From Leisingera caerulea DSM 24564 (GTDB taxonomy: Bacteria > Pseudomonadota > Alphaproteobacteria > Rhodobacterales > Rhodobacteraceae): a DNA stretch of 64,000 nt. The stretch covers positions 2,427,217 to 2,491,216 of the forward strand of contig NZ_KI421513.1 in the NCBI RefSeq assembly GCF_000473325.1, given 5' to 3'. How positions within the stretch are numbered: position 1 is the first letter of the stretch; each line of letters opens with the position of its first letter. Both the position numbers and the translations under genes were made by a program. Under the pieces are notes generated by a model that saw nothing but the letters and a program-made list of their open reading frames with translations, did not search any database and was not told where the DNA came from. Below are positions 18,300 to 26,750 of this stretch, in pieces.

Positions 18300-18318
18300 C
18301 CTGAATTAATTGCTCAGG
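18300..18318 (-). promoter_or_regulatory. Iron-responsive operator (TGA-N9-TCA)
   Basis: CCTGA-N9-TCAGG: on the minus strand TGA, GCAATTAAT, TCA, an exact match to the IRO/RirA-box form known in alphaproteobacteria, with the dyad extended by CC/GG. A TTGACA hexamer lies 2 bases upstream (18326-18321), so a bound repressor would cover the promoter. It lies 75 bp before the 55-codon ORF and about 240 bp before hemP. A second inverted repeat, GGAAT-N6-ATTCC, is at 18287-18302. Confidence 0.7.
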
Positions 18319-18388
18319 TATGTCAATCCGAGTTTTTTAGTAAGATTTAATTTTTGTGATGGCGCAACGGGATACACCCAACAGAAAA

Positions 18389-18408
18389 GGCCGCCCGGCG
18401 GGCGGCCC
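18389..18408 (-). terminator. Rho-independent terminator of metG
   Basis: Stem GGCCGCCC / GGGCGGCC with a short loop, followed on the minus strand by TTTTCTG. It is 24 bp after the metG stop. Confidence 0.85.
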
Positions 18409-18432
18409 TTTATAAAGTCTGTGCTGGCAGCC

Positions 18433-20151
18433 TCAGCTGCGGGTGCCGGAAAAGCGCGTCTGCCACTCTTCGCGCTGCTCGTCAGTGATCTTGGCGAACA
18501 GTACTTCCGGCACGGTGAAGCCGTGGCCTGCGGGCAGGGCGGAGAGCGCTGCCGCCACGTCCTCGGGCCAGTTGCGGTCGTCCGAGTTCAGCGCCGCCAT
18601 CAGCGTGTCGGTGGCGTGCGGGATGAAGGGTGCCGACAGCACCGCGTAAAGGCGGATCAGGTTCAGGCCCAGGCGCACCTGCGCAGCGGCGCGTTCGGGG
18701 TCTTCCTTGAACACCGACCAGGGCGCGGCGGACTGCAGGTATTCGTTGCCGGCCACCCAGATCGCCCGCAGCTCCTGCGCGGATTTGCGGACCTCCATCG
18801 CCTCCATGTGGCCTTCATAGGCGCGGATGCGGGTGGTCAGCTCGTCGATCAGCGCCTGCTCCTGCGGGCCGTATTCGCCGCCTGCGGGCACTTCTTCACC
18901 GAACTTGGAGCGGCAGAATTTGGTGATGCGGCTGACGAAGTTTCCGAGCACGTCCGCAAGGTCCTTGTTCACCGACTGCTGGAAGTTCTCCCAGGTGAAT
19001 TCGGAGTCAGAGCTTTCCGGCGCGTGGCTCAGAAGCCACCAGCGCCAGTAATCAGCCGGCAGGATCTCCAGCGCCTGATCCATGAACACGCCACGGCCCT
19101 GCGAGGTGGAGAACTGGCCGCCGTCATAGTTCAGGTAGTTGAACGATTTCAGGTGGTCGACCATTTTCCACGGCTCGCCGGAGCCAAGGATAGTGGCCGG
19201 GAACGACAGGGTGTGGAAGGGGACGTTGTCCTTGCCCATGAACTGGACGTATTTTACGTCCTCGGCGCCCTTGTCGGTGCGCCACCAGCGCTGCCAGTCG
19301 GCATCCGCTTTGCCGTTGGCCTCGGCCCATTCGGCGGCGCAGGCGATGTATTCGATCGGCGCGTCGAACCAGACATAAAAGACCTTGCCCTCCATGCCGG
19401 GCCAGTCTTCATCACCTTTCTTGACCGGCACGCCCCAGTCCAGATCGCGGGTGATGCCGCGGTCCTGCAGGCCATCGCCGTCATGCAGCCACTTCTTGGC
19501 AATCGAGGTGGTCAGAACCGGCCAGTCCTTCTTGGAGTCGATCCAGGCGTCCAGCTGATCCTTCAGCTGCGACTGGCACAGGTACAGGTGCTTGGTCTCG
19601 CGCACTTCCAGGTCGGTGGAGCCGGACACGGCGGAGCGCGGATTGATCAGGTCGGTGGGGTCCAGCTGCTTGGTGCATTCCTCGCACTGGTCGCCGCGGG
19701 CGCGTTCATAGCCGCAGTTGGGGCAGGTGCCCTCGATATAGCGGTCCGGCAGAAAGCGGCCGTCGGCGTGGGAATAGACCTGTTTTTCGGTGACTTCGCG
19801 GATCAGGCCGGCCTCGGCCAGCTTGCCTGCGAAATGCTGGGTCAGCGCGTGGTTCTGCGGGCTGGAGGAACGGCCGAAGTGGTCGAACGACAGGGCAAAG
19901 CCCTTGGCGATCTCCGACTGGATGGCGTGCATTTCGGCGCAGTATTCCGCGACCGGCTTGTCCGCCTTGGCGGCGGCCAGTTCCGCCGGGGTGCCATGCT
20001 CGTCGGTGGCGCAGAGGAACATCACCTCATTGCCGCGTCCGCGCTGGAACCGGGCATACAGATCGGCAGGCAGCTGCGAGCCCACCAGGTTGCCCAGATG
20101 CTTGATCCCGTTGATGTAAGGGATCGCCGAAGTGATCAGAATGCGTGCCAT
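18433..20151 (-). CDS. metG: Methionyl-tRNA synthetase
   Basis: Class I synthetase, 572 aa from the ATG at 20151 ([22 protein letters not shown], with the HIGH-like region HLGN). A zinc knuckle CPNC...CEEC follows. The KMSKS loop is replaced by FSTSQGRG, so the second lysine-bearing signature is altered; I believe related alphaproteobacterial enzymes share this. An in-frame ATG at 20160 gives three more residues. It stands alone with its own terminator. Confidence 0.95.
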   Translation of the reverse strand: MARILITSAIPYINGIKHLGNLVGSQLPADLYARFQRGRGNEVMFLCATDEHGTPAELAAAKADKPVAEYCAEMHAIQSEIAKGFALSFDHFGRSSSPQNHALTQHFAGKLAEAGLIREVTEKQVYSHADGRFLPDRYIEGTCPNCGYERARGDQCEECTKQLDPTDLINPRSAVSGSTDLEVRETKHLYLCQSQLKDQLDAWIDSKKDWPVLTTSIAKKWLHDGDGLQDRGITRDLDWGVPVKKGDEDWPGMEGKVFYVWFDAPIEYIACAAEWAEANGKADADWQRWWRTDKGAEDVKYVQFMGKDNVPFHTLSFPATILGSGEPWKMVDHLKSFNYLNYDGGQFSTSQGRGVFMDQALEILPADYWRWWLLSHAPESSDSEFTWENFQQSVNKDLADVLGNFVSRITKFCRSKFGEEVPAGGEYGPQEQALIDELTTRIRAYEGHMEAMEVRKSAQELRAIWVAGNEYLQSAAPWSVFKEDPERAAAQVRLGLNLIRLYAVLSAPFIPHATDTLMAALNSDDRNWPEDVAAALSALPAGHGFTVPEVLFAKITDEQREEWQTRFSGTRS

Positions 20152-20250
20152 GCCATCCATCCAGGTAATGCGTCAAAGGCCCGTCTAGCGCATGGCGCGC
20201 GCGGCGGAAACCCCGGCTGCTGGTTTCGGTGAAAAATTGGGGCGCAGGCG

Positions 20251-21474
20251 CTACCGCCGCTCGCGGGCCCGCTTCAGCAGGCGGCCGATGGTAAAGGAGG
20301 TGCGCGGCGCATAGACATAGCTGGTGCGCTCTTCCGGTGCCGGGCGGGCCCGCATCCGGCTGAGGCCGAACACGATCAGCAGCAAATGCCCGGCGGCAAC
20401 ATAGGCAAACAGCGCCGGCGGCCCGAAGGTGTCGATCAGGGCCGAGGAGACATAGGGCGAGGCGATGGCGCCAAGCGCATACCAGAACATCAGTGCCGCC
20501 GACAGCTCGACCCGCTCGGCAGAGGTGGCGAAGTCGTTGGCGTGGGCGGCAGAGACCGAGAATATCGGGAAGGTTGTGAAGCCGAAGAAACCCGCCGTCA
20601 GCATGACGCCCCAAATGCCGGTGCCGCTGGCCGCCATGGTGACGCCGCAGCTGAGAATGGCGGCGCCCGACAGCCAGATCAGCACCCAGCGGCGGTCGTA
20701 TTTGTCGGCCAGCCAGCCCATCGGATATTGCGCCAGCGCGCCGCCCAGCACAAAAGAAGCGAGGAAGAACGCGATCTGGCCGATCTCCAGGCCGACCTCC
20801 TGGCCGTAAACCGGGCCGACCATCCGGAAGGAAGCGGAGCTGAGCGCAGCGACAATCACACCGGCGACTGCCAGCGGCGAGCAGCGCCAGGCCAGTTTGG
20901 GGCGCAGGCGCGGGGCGTCAGGGGTTTCCGGCTGGCTGGCTCTGGTCAGGGTCAGCGGCAGCAGGGCCGCGCAGCACAGCAGCGCCAGCAGGTTATAGGA
21001 GATATAGGCCGCGGGCGGCAGCACTGCGATGATCAGCTGCGCTGCCAGCGAGGCGCTCAGGTCGGCCAGCCGGTAGGTGCCCATGGCGCGGCCGCGGGTT
21101 TCGTTGGTGACCTTGGCGTTGAGCCAGGCCTCAATTACCGTGTAGCTGCCCGCCACACACAGCCCGGAGGCCATCCGCATCGCGGCCCAGGCATAGGGGT
21201 TATCGGTCAGCGTGTGGCCCAGCAGGCCCATGGCGCCAAGCGCGGTGCAGACTGCAAAGGCGCGGGAATGGCCGACGCTGCCCATCAGCCGCGGCGCCCA
21301 CCAGCAGCCGATAAAGAAGCCGAAGAAATGGCCAGAGCCCAGGAGGCCGATCTGCTCTTTGGTGAAGTTCATCGTCAGGCCCGAGATGGCATCGAGCGGG
21401 CCGACGCCTCCGGTCGACAGCTGCAGCAGGATGACGGAAAGGAACAGGGCGGCAAATGAGATGATCAGGCGCAT
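20251..21474 (-). CDS. MFS transporter
   Basis: 407 aa with about 12 hydrophobic segments and the MFS cytoplasmic loop motifs (GWLADKYDRRWVL between helices 8 and 9, and NETRGRAMGTYRLADL). It resembles the YcaD-type branch of MFS. The substrate cannot be read from sequence. It is transcribed away from YceI with 105 bp between. Confidence 0.85.
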   Translation of the reverse strand: MRLIISFAALFLSVILLQLSTGGVGPLDAISGLTMNFTKEQIGLLGSGHFFGFFIGCWWAPRLMGSVGHSRAFAVCTALGAMGLLGHTLTDNPYAWAAMRMASGLCVAGSYTVIEAWLNAKVTNETRGRAMGTYRLADLSASLAAQLIIAVLPPAAYISYNLLALLCCAALLPLTLTRASQPETPDAPRLRPKLAWRCSPLAVAGVIVAALSSASFRMVGPVYGQEVGLEIGQIAFFLASFVLGGALAQYPMGWLADKYDRRWVLIWLSGAAILSCGVTMAASGTGIWGVMLTAGFFGFTTFPIFSVSAAHANDFATSAERVELSAALMFWYALGAIASPYVSSALIDTFGPPALFAYVAAGHLLLIVFGLSRMRARPAPEERTSYVYAPRTSFTIGRLLKRARERR

Positions 21475-21579
21475 AACGGTGCGACCATGACAGGCTGGGG
21501 CGGCATTGCCAGCCGTTTTGCGCCAAACCTGTGTCGTATTTCTGCGCGGCGGTGCTTTTCGGCTCCTCTTGAGGCGGGG

Positions 21580-22185
21580 TCAGCGCGCTTGCCGGATGCG
21601 GGCCCTGATGGCGAGGCCGACCTGGTCGGCCACCAGGCCTTCGTATCCGGTGGCGCCAAAGGCCGCGCGGCTGAGCTGGCCGGACAGATGCACGTCCAGT
21701 TCCCGCAGATCGTCCGCCGCGGTGCCGGGGCGGCGGTAGAGAGCGGCCTGCAGGGTGATGGCCCGGGTGGTGCCGCGCAGGGTGAGATCGCCGGTGATCT
21801 GGGCGCCGCCGGACAGCCGCCCGTCCGGCCCGAGGCGGATCCGGGTGGAGCGGAAGCGGATCTCCGGGAACCGGGCGGTGTCCAGAATGCCCGGGCTTTT
21901 CAGCGCTTCGGTGGCAAAAATCAGCCCGGTCCGGGCCCGCCTTGCGTCGAGGGTGATGTCGGCCTGGCTGCGGGCCAGATTCTGCGGGTCGATTCGGATG
22001 CGGGCCGCGCGCACAGGAAGCCGGCCCTGCTGGGGCTGGCCGTTGAGCAGGAAGGTAAAGCGGACATCCGTGGCCTCGGGCACCAGGCGGTACGGCAGGG
22101 GCGCTGCCAGCAGCGCTTGCGGCGCCAGCAGTGCGGCGCTGAGGCCGGCCAGCAGGGTGCGGCGCTGTATCCGGGTTGTGTGCAT
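21580..22185 (-). CDS. YceI-family periplasmic lipid-binding protein
   Basis: 201 aa from the ATG at 22185. The N-terminus has a twin arginine before a hydrophobic stretch (RRTLLAGLSAALLAP), so export is by Tat or Sec. The rest matches YceI beta-barrel blocks (ATDVRFTFLLNG, FPEIRFRSTRIR, GDLTLRGTTRAITLQA). The family binds isoprenoid or fatty-acid ligands; the role here is unknown. Confidence 0.85.
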   Translation of the reverse strand: MHTTRIQRRTLLAGLSAALLAPQALLAAPLPYRLVPEATDVRFTFLLNGQPQQGRLPVRAARIRIDPQNLARSQADITLDARRARTGLIFATEALKSPGILDTARFPEIRFRSTRIRLGPDGRLSGGAQITGDLTLRGTTRAITLQAALYRRPGTAADDLRELDVHLSGQLSRAAFGATGYEGLVADQVGLAIRARIRQAR

Positions 22186-22339
22186 AGGGTTCCCAATCCG
22201 TTCTTGCGGCCTGCTGTCTGACCTTATCCGGGTTTTCCGATGGGGCGGCTCACTTTCCCGCGTGCATCCGTGAAGGCCGTGCACCCTTTCCCAATGCAGC
22301 GGGGGCTCCCGCCAGCCGCCGGCTTTTTGCCCAAAGCCG

Positions 22340-23158
22340 CTAAGGCGGCGCTGGCGCAGCCATGGCCTCCTGCGGGAGCGGGAGGGCGCCAGCCTTGCCA
22401 TCGGGCAGGCGGAGGGGCAGTCCTCTGGGCAGGTCTTGGGAGGGCAGAGGGGGATCCGAGGCTGCCGGGGGCGCCGGTACAGCCCGCAGCGCGCCGCCGG
22501 CGGCGGCCTGGAGGACTTGCCAGCTACGGGGCGGCAGGGTGCGGGCGCGCAGGCGCTGCAGGCTCCAGCAGCTTTGGCTGCCTGCTGTTCCCTCGCCGGT
22601 CAAACGGTCATGGACCAAGCGGTTATGGACCAGAAGGTTGTGGGCAGGGGCCAGGTGCCAGCGGCTTTCGATGCCCTGGGCGCCGCCCTGTCCAGGCGTC
22701 AGCAGCAGGCCCAGCGGCGCCGGGCCGAAGCGCCCGCCGGCCTCCGCCGCCAGGTGCAGCCGCCGCACCGGGGTCATGGCGGGCGGCTCGGGCAGTTCGG
22801 CCACCACCAGCGCCGCCGCGCCGCTGCGCAGGGCTTCCTCCATGATCCAGAGCTGATCCTCTGTCCGGGCGGCCTGCACGAACAGGAAGCGGGCGGGGCT
22901 GGCGCAGGCGGCCAGCCCGTCCGGGTTCAGCTGGCGGCCGCCCCGCGGCGGGGGCAGCCACAGCACCGGCCCCGGGGCTGCGTCCGGCGCGGCAGCCCTG
23001 GCGGCCTTCTGGGCGGCGGCGGCCAGCCAGAGCGCAAAGCGGTGGCGGGCGGGGCCGCAGGCCTCATGCGTGCGGCCGTGTTCCAGGGCAATCCCCTCCG
23101 TCAGGGGCAATGCCGGCCGGGGGCTGTGGCGGCGGCGGTTAAGCAGGTGAGTCGGCAT
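22340..23158 (-). CDS. imuA: ImuA-like SOS mutagenesis protein
   Basis: 272 aa, RecA-superfamily protein of the ImuA type: LTEGIALEHGRTHEACGPARHRFALWLAAAA, PVLWLPPP, FLFVQAARTEDQLWIMEEALRSGAAALVVAEL and a LHLAAEAGG region. ImuA normally works with ImuB and DnaE2 in damage-induced translesion synthesis. A canonical LexA box lies 17 bp upstream. No imuB or dnaE2 follows; the next gene is yceI. The C-terminus is proline/alanine rich and might be degenerate. Confidence 0.75.
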   Translation of the reverse strand: MPTHLLNRRRHSPRPALPLTEGIALEHGRTHEACGPARHRFALWLAAAAQKAARAAAPDAAPGPVLWLPPPRGGRQLNPDGLAACASPARFLFVQAARTEDQLWIMEEALRSGAAALVVAELPEPPAMTPVRRLHLAAEAGGRFGPAPLGLLLTPGQGGAQGIESRWHLAPAHNLLVHNRLVHDRLTGEGTAGSQSCWSLQRLRARTLPPRSWQVLQAAAGGALRAVPAPPAASDPPLPSQDLPRGLPLRLPDGKAGALPLPQEAMAAPAPP

Positions 23159-23174
23159 GGGGGGAACATAGCAT

Positions 23175-23189
23175 GTTCCCTATTTGTTC
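23175..23189 (-). promoter_or_regulatory. LexA (SOS) box before imuA
   Basis: GTTCCCTATTTGTTC: direct repeat GTTC-N7-GTTC, the alphaproteobacterial LexA site. It sits 17 bases before the imuA ATG at 23158. The rest of the gap to 23420 holds no gene I can support. Confidence 0.85.
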
Positions 23190-23420
23190 TCAATCGTGAC
23201 CTGTGGCGCGGGCGCTGTCAGGCAAAGGCCAGCGCGTCTTCCAGCGCCTGGAAAAAACCGCTTTGGAAAAGGTCTCGATCCAAGATTTGCGGCCGCAGCG
23301 TTGCAACACGCGGAAACGGAGCACCGGCAGCACCCGGGCTACCGTGCAGCACAGCAACCGTGTAAGGGGGAGGCGCCGTGCCGCCGGAGGAAACAGGCTG
23401 CCTGCTGCAGTCTGCGCGGC

Positions 23421-23822
23421 TCAGCCCTCGCGGGGGACCACCGGGCCGCCCTGTTTGGCCCATTCGCTGAAGCCGCCTTCAAGATGCACCACAGGTTTCA
23501 GCCCCATCTCCATCGCCGCCTTGGCACTCAGCGCCGAGCGCCAAGCGCTGGCGCAGTAGAACACATAGGTCTTGTCCTGGTTGAACACCGGTTTGTGGTA
23601 GGGGCTGTCCGGGTCGATCCAGAACTCCAGCATTCCGCGCGGGCAGGAGAAGGCGCCGGGGATCATGCCGGTGCGCTGCAGTTCGCGGATGTCGCGCAGG
23701 TCGATGAAGACGTAGTTCTCGTCCAGAACCTCCTGCTTGGCGTCTTCGACAGGCATGGTTTCAACCAGGCTGTTGGCTTCGCTCAGCAGCGCCTTGACGC
23801 CCTTGGTGATCTGTTGCGGCAT
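23421..23822 (-). CDS. Rhodanese-like sulfurtransferase (copy 1)
   Basis: 133 aa, single rhodanese domain. The active-site loop is CASAWRS after FYC, with the persulfide-forming cysteine, and DLRDIRE is the CH2A-type motif. A segment (FSCPRG..EFWIDPDSPYHKPVF) specific to this subfamily is shared almost word for word with the next gene. The ATG at 23822 is used. Sulfur donor and acceptor are unknown. Confidence 0.88.
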   Translation of the reverse strand: MPQQITKGVKALLSEANSLVETMPVEDAKQEVLDENYVFIDLRDIRELQRTGMIPGAFSCPRGMLEFWIDPDSPYHKPVFNQDKTYVFYCASAWRSALSAKAAMEMGLKPVVHLEGGFSEWAKQGGPVVPREG

Positions 23823-23915
23823 AGTCGTCGCTCCCCGGAATTTCGGGAGCAGGCTGCCGGTAAATGAGCGGCGGCGCAAGCGACGGGATGCATTAATTCA
23901 GGGCTGGACGGATGT

Positions 23916-24317
23916 TTACCACTTGTAGGGGGCTGCAGGGCCGCCTTCGGCAATCCAGCCGTTGAAACCGCCGCGCAGATAGAACACCTGCGGAAGGCCC
24001 ATTTCCAGTGCGGCCTTGGCTGCCAGCGCCGACCGCCAGCCGTTGTCGCAGTAAAAGACGAAGACCTTGTCTTCGGCAAAAACCGGTTTGTGATAGGGGC
24101 TGTCCGGATCAATCCAGAATTCCATCAGGCCGCGCGGGCAGGAAAATGCGCCGGCAATCGCGCCGGTCTTTTCAATCTCGCGGATGACGCGCAGATCGAC
24201 AAATACGGTCTCCTTGCAGCCATGTGCCGCAAGCGCATCCGCAAGGCTGAGCGAAGGCGCCGCGGCTTCGGCTTCCGCAATGAGGTCCTTGTAACTTTTG
24301 GTCATAGACAGTGTCAT
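23916..24317 (-). CDS. Rhodanese-like sulfurtransferase (copy 2)
   Basis: 133 aa, with active loop CDNGWRS. It is a sister of the downstream copy 93 bp away, with long identical blocks around DPDSPYHKPVF. The start at 24317 has AAGGAG 6 bases upstream. A tandem duplication is evident; the loop residues differ (ASA versus DNG), which may mean different acceptors. Confidence 0.88.
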   Translation of the reverse strand: MTLSMTKSYKDLIAEAEAAAPSLSLADALAAHGCKETVFVDLRVIREIEKTGAIAGAFSCPRGLMEFWIDPDSPYHKPVFAEDKVFVFYCDNGWRSALAAKAALEMGLPQVFYLRGGFNGWIAEGGPAAPYKW

Positions 24318-24495
24318 GGCTCACTCCTTTTGCAGGGGTTTCTGACAATTTTAATAATATCACAGACGGGCGTGATCCGGCTGTGATTGCCGGTAAATGG
24401 TTAACGGCGCAAACGGGGCTGTGTCCGCAGCGGCTTGCACTTCCCTGGCGGAGCCTTAGGGTCGCTGGCACATCCGGAACTGGGGAGCGCGCGAT

Positions 24496-25539
24496 ATGAA
24501 AATGAACCCGTTGGGCCGTACTGGCATCAAGGTCTCTGAGCTGTGCCTGGGCACGATGACCTTTGGCACCCAGACGCCGCAGGACGAGGCCCATGCGCAG
24601 ATTGATCGGGCACTGGCGGCAGGCGTGAACTTTGCCGACACGGCTGAAATGTATCCAGTGAACCCGGTCAGCGCGGAGACCATCGGTGACAGCGAGAGGA
24701 TCATCGGCAACTGGAACGAAAAGACCGGACGGCGCAGCGATTACATCCTGGCGACCAAGCACTCCGGCGAGGGGATGAAGCATGCGCGGGACGGCGCGCC
24801 GATCTCGTCCAAGACCATCGCGCCCGCGGTGGAAGCCTCGCTGAAGCGGCTGAAGACAGACTATATCGACCTCTACCAATTCCACTGGCCGAACCGGGGC
24901 AGCTACATGTTCCGGCAGAACTGGACCTATGATCCCTCCGGCCAGAACCGCGAGGAGGTGCTGGCCAATATGGAGGACTGCCTGGAAGCGCTGCAGCGCG
25001 AGGTGGAGCGCGGCACTATCCGGGCCTTCGGCCTGTCGAACGAAAGCGCCTGGGGCACCGCGCAATGGCTGCGCATCGCCGAGGATCGCGGCTGGCCGCG
25101 GGTGGCTTCGATCCAGAATGAATACTCGCTGCTCTGCCGGATGTATGACACCGACCTGGCGGAGCTGAGCGTCAATGAGAACGTGGGCCTGATGGCGTTT
25201 TCGCCGCTGGGCACCGGGCTCCTGACCGGCAAGTATCAGGACGGGGCGGTGCCGGAAGGCTCGCGCAAGTCGATCAACCCGGAGCTGGGGGGGCGGCATT
25301 CCCCGCGGGTCTATGATGCGGTCGCGGCCTATTTGGAAATCGCCAAACGGCACGGGCTGGACCCGGTGCATATGGCGCTGGCCTGGTGCCGGACCCGGCC
25401 GTTCATGGCGTCGGCGATCTTTGGCGCGACGCATCTGCCGCAGCTGGAGCATCTGCTGAAATCAGTGGATGTGGAGCTGAGCCAGGAGGTTCTGGGCGAG
25501 ATCAACGCTGCGCACCGGGCGCATCCGATGCCTTATTGA
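24496..25539 (+). CDS. Aldo/keto reductase (Tas-like)
   Basis: 347 aa NADP(H)-dependent oxidoreductase. The AKR tetrad can be traced: FADTAEMYPV (Asp and Tyr), ILATKHSG (Lys), YQFHWPNRG (His). The insertion with YDPSGQNREEVLANMEDCLEAL places it with the Tas-like AKRs of around 346 aa. The substrate is unknown. It is a single gene followed by a dispersed repeat. Confidence 0.88.
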   Translation: MKMNPLGRTGIKVSELCLGTMTFGTQTPQDEAHAQIDRALAAGVNFADTAEMYPVNPVSAETIGDSERIIGNWNEKTGRRSDYILATKHSGEGMKHARDGAPISSKTIAPAVEASLKRLKTDYIDLYQFHWPNRGSYMFRQNWTYDPSGQNREEVLANMEDCLEALQREVERGTIRAFGLSNESAWGTAQWLRIAEDRGWPRVASIQNEYSLLCRMYDTDLAELSVNENVGLMAFSPLGTGLLTGKYQDGAVPEGSRKSINPELGGRHSPRVYDAVAAYLEIAKRHGLDPVHMALAWCRTRPFMASAIFGATHLPQLEHLLKSVDVELSQEVLGEINAAHRAHPMPY

Positions 25540-25544
25540 GGCGG

Positions 25545-25620
25545 GCGGAGGAGGGGGCGCTGCCCCCTCTTGCGCTGGGGGCGCAATTCACCCCCGGGAT
25601 ATTTTCAGCCAGGTGAAAGG
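25545..25620 (+). repeat. Dispersed intergenic repeat, copy B1
   Basis: After the aldo/keto reductase: GGGGGCGCTGCCCCC hairpin, then CCCCCGGGATATTTTCAGCCAGGTGAAAGGG. The second part resembles copies at 45915-45955 and 62770-62818 (GGNGTATTT followed by AGATGAAAGGG). Such elements are common between Roseobacter genes. Confidence 0.55.
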
Positions 25621-25633
25621 GATTCTGCCGGGG

Positions 25634-26617
25634 TCAGTGCGCGGTCGGGCGCGCCTGTTCCTGGCGCAGGTCGCGGGCCGAGGTGCCGTGCGCGGTGCGG
25701 AAGGCGCGGGCGAAGCTTGATTGCGAGGTGAAGCCGGTGGCCATCGCCACCTCCATCAGCGGCATGTTGGTGTCGGTGACCAGGCGGCGGGCTTCGGCCA
25801 GGCGCAGCTGCAGGTAGTGGTCCTGCGGCGTCGTATTGAGGCGCAGGCGGAATTGCTGCTGCAGGCTGCGCGGGCTGGTGCCGAGCGTCTCGGCAATGGC
25901 GCTGAGCGGCAGCGGCTCGTCGAGCGCCGACTCCATCAGCGCGTTGGCCTTGGCGGTCAGCGCGTTGTGCTTGCGGCCGCCCAGCCGGCTTTGCGGGCGG
26001 GGTTCGGCGGCGGGCCCGTCGTAGAGGAACAGCCCGGCCACCCGTGCGGCAAAGCCCGCGCCGTGGCGGGCGCCGATGATGTGCAGCATCATCTCGATCG
26101 CGGGCGTTGCGCCGCCCGACGTCAGGCGGCCTTCGGACACGGTGAAGCGGTCGTTGCGGACGTCGGCGTCCGGGAAGCGGGCGGAGAAGTTCTCCAGGTC
26201 TTCCCAATGGGTGGTGGCGGGGTGGCCGTCCAGCAGCCCGGCCTCGGCCATCAGCCAGGGGCCGCCGTCGATGCCTGCAATCGTGGCGCCGGTGGCGGCG
26301 ATGCGGCGCAGGCCGGCCAGCAGGCTGGGGGTGGCGTGGCGGGCCAGCTGGAAGCCGGCCACGACGATCAGCAGCTCGCAGCCCTCAAGCCGGGCCAGCG
26401 GAATGCTGGGCACGGTCAGGCCGCTGGTCAGCATCGGCGGTTCGGCGGTGGCGCTGACGTAATCCCAGTCAAAGGCCGCGCGGCCCGCCAGCCGGTTTGC
26501 GGCGCGCATCGGGTCGACCGCTGCCGCGAACGACAGCGTGTTGCATTCGTCCAGCACCAGCAGCGCGGTTTTCAGGGGCCGGTTCTCGGGCTGCAGGATG
26601 TTTTTTGCGGATTTCAT
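25634..26617 (-). CDS. cdhR: GlxA/CdhR-type AraC-family regulator
   Basis: 327 aa: N-terminal DJ-1/PfpI-like domain (LVLDECNTLSFAAAVDPMRAAN, GIDGGPWLMAEAGLL) and C-terminal AraC helix-turn-helix pair (LSAIAETLGTSPRSLQQQFR, MEVAMATGFTSQSSFARAFR). This is the layout of CdhR/GbdR, activators of carnitine and betaine genes in Pseudomonas. It is divergent from the carnitine cluster with 133 bp between, so control of that cluster is likely (inferred). ATG 26617 is preferred to the TTG just before it. Confidence 0.82.
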   Translation of the reverse strand: MKSAKNILQPENRPLKTALLVLDECNTLSFAAAVDPMRAANRLAGRAAFDWDYVSATAEPPMLTSGLTVPSIPLARLEGCELLIVVAGFQLARHATPSLLAGLRRIAATGATIAGIDGGPWLMAEAGLLDGHPATTHWEDLENFSARFPDADVRNDRFTVSEGRLTSGGATPAIEMMLHIIGARHGAGFAARVAGLFLYDGPAAEPRPQSRLGGRKHNALTAKANALMESALDEPLPLSAIAETLGTSPRSLQQQFRLRLNTTPQDHYLQLRLAEARRLVTDTNMPLMEVAMATGFTSQSSFARAFRTAHGTSARDLRQEQARPTAH

Positions 26618-26645
26618 CAACTTCGATTCGCCTGGTGTAAACTGT

Positions 26646-26663
26646 GCCGCAAAAGGCTGCGGC
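26646..26663. promoter_or_regulatory. Inverted repeat in the cdhR-BKACE divergent promoter region
   Basis: GCCGCA-N6-TGCGGC, perfect 6 bp arms, in the 133 bp between the divergent regulator and the BKACE gene. A possible operator for the regulator; no other support. Confidence 0.3.
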
Positions 26664-26750
26664 AGAGTCGGAGCCAGCGCAAATCAGAATCTGGGGAGGA
26701 GCCTGGGGATAACCCGAGGCAAAACCCTGTACATCGACGGGAGAAGACAA

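Noticed and set aside
23218..23463. 81-codon minus-strand frame between the first rhodanese and imuA
   Set aside because: It overlaps the rhodanese end, is Pro/Gly/Arg rich and has no good start.
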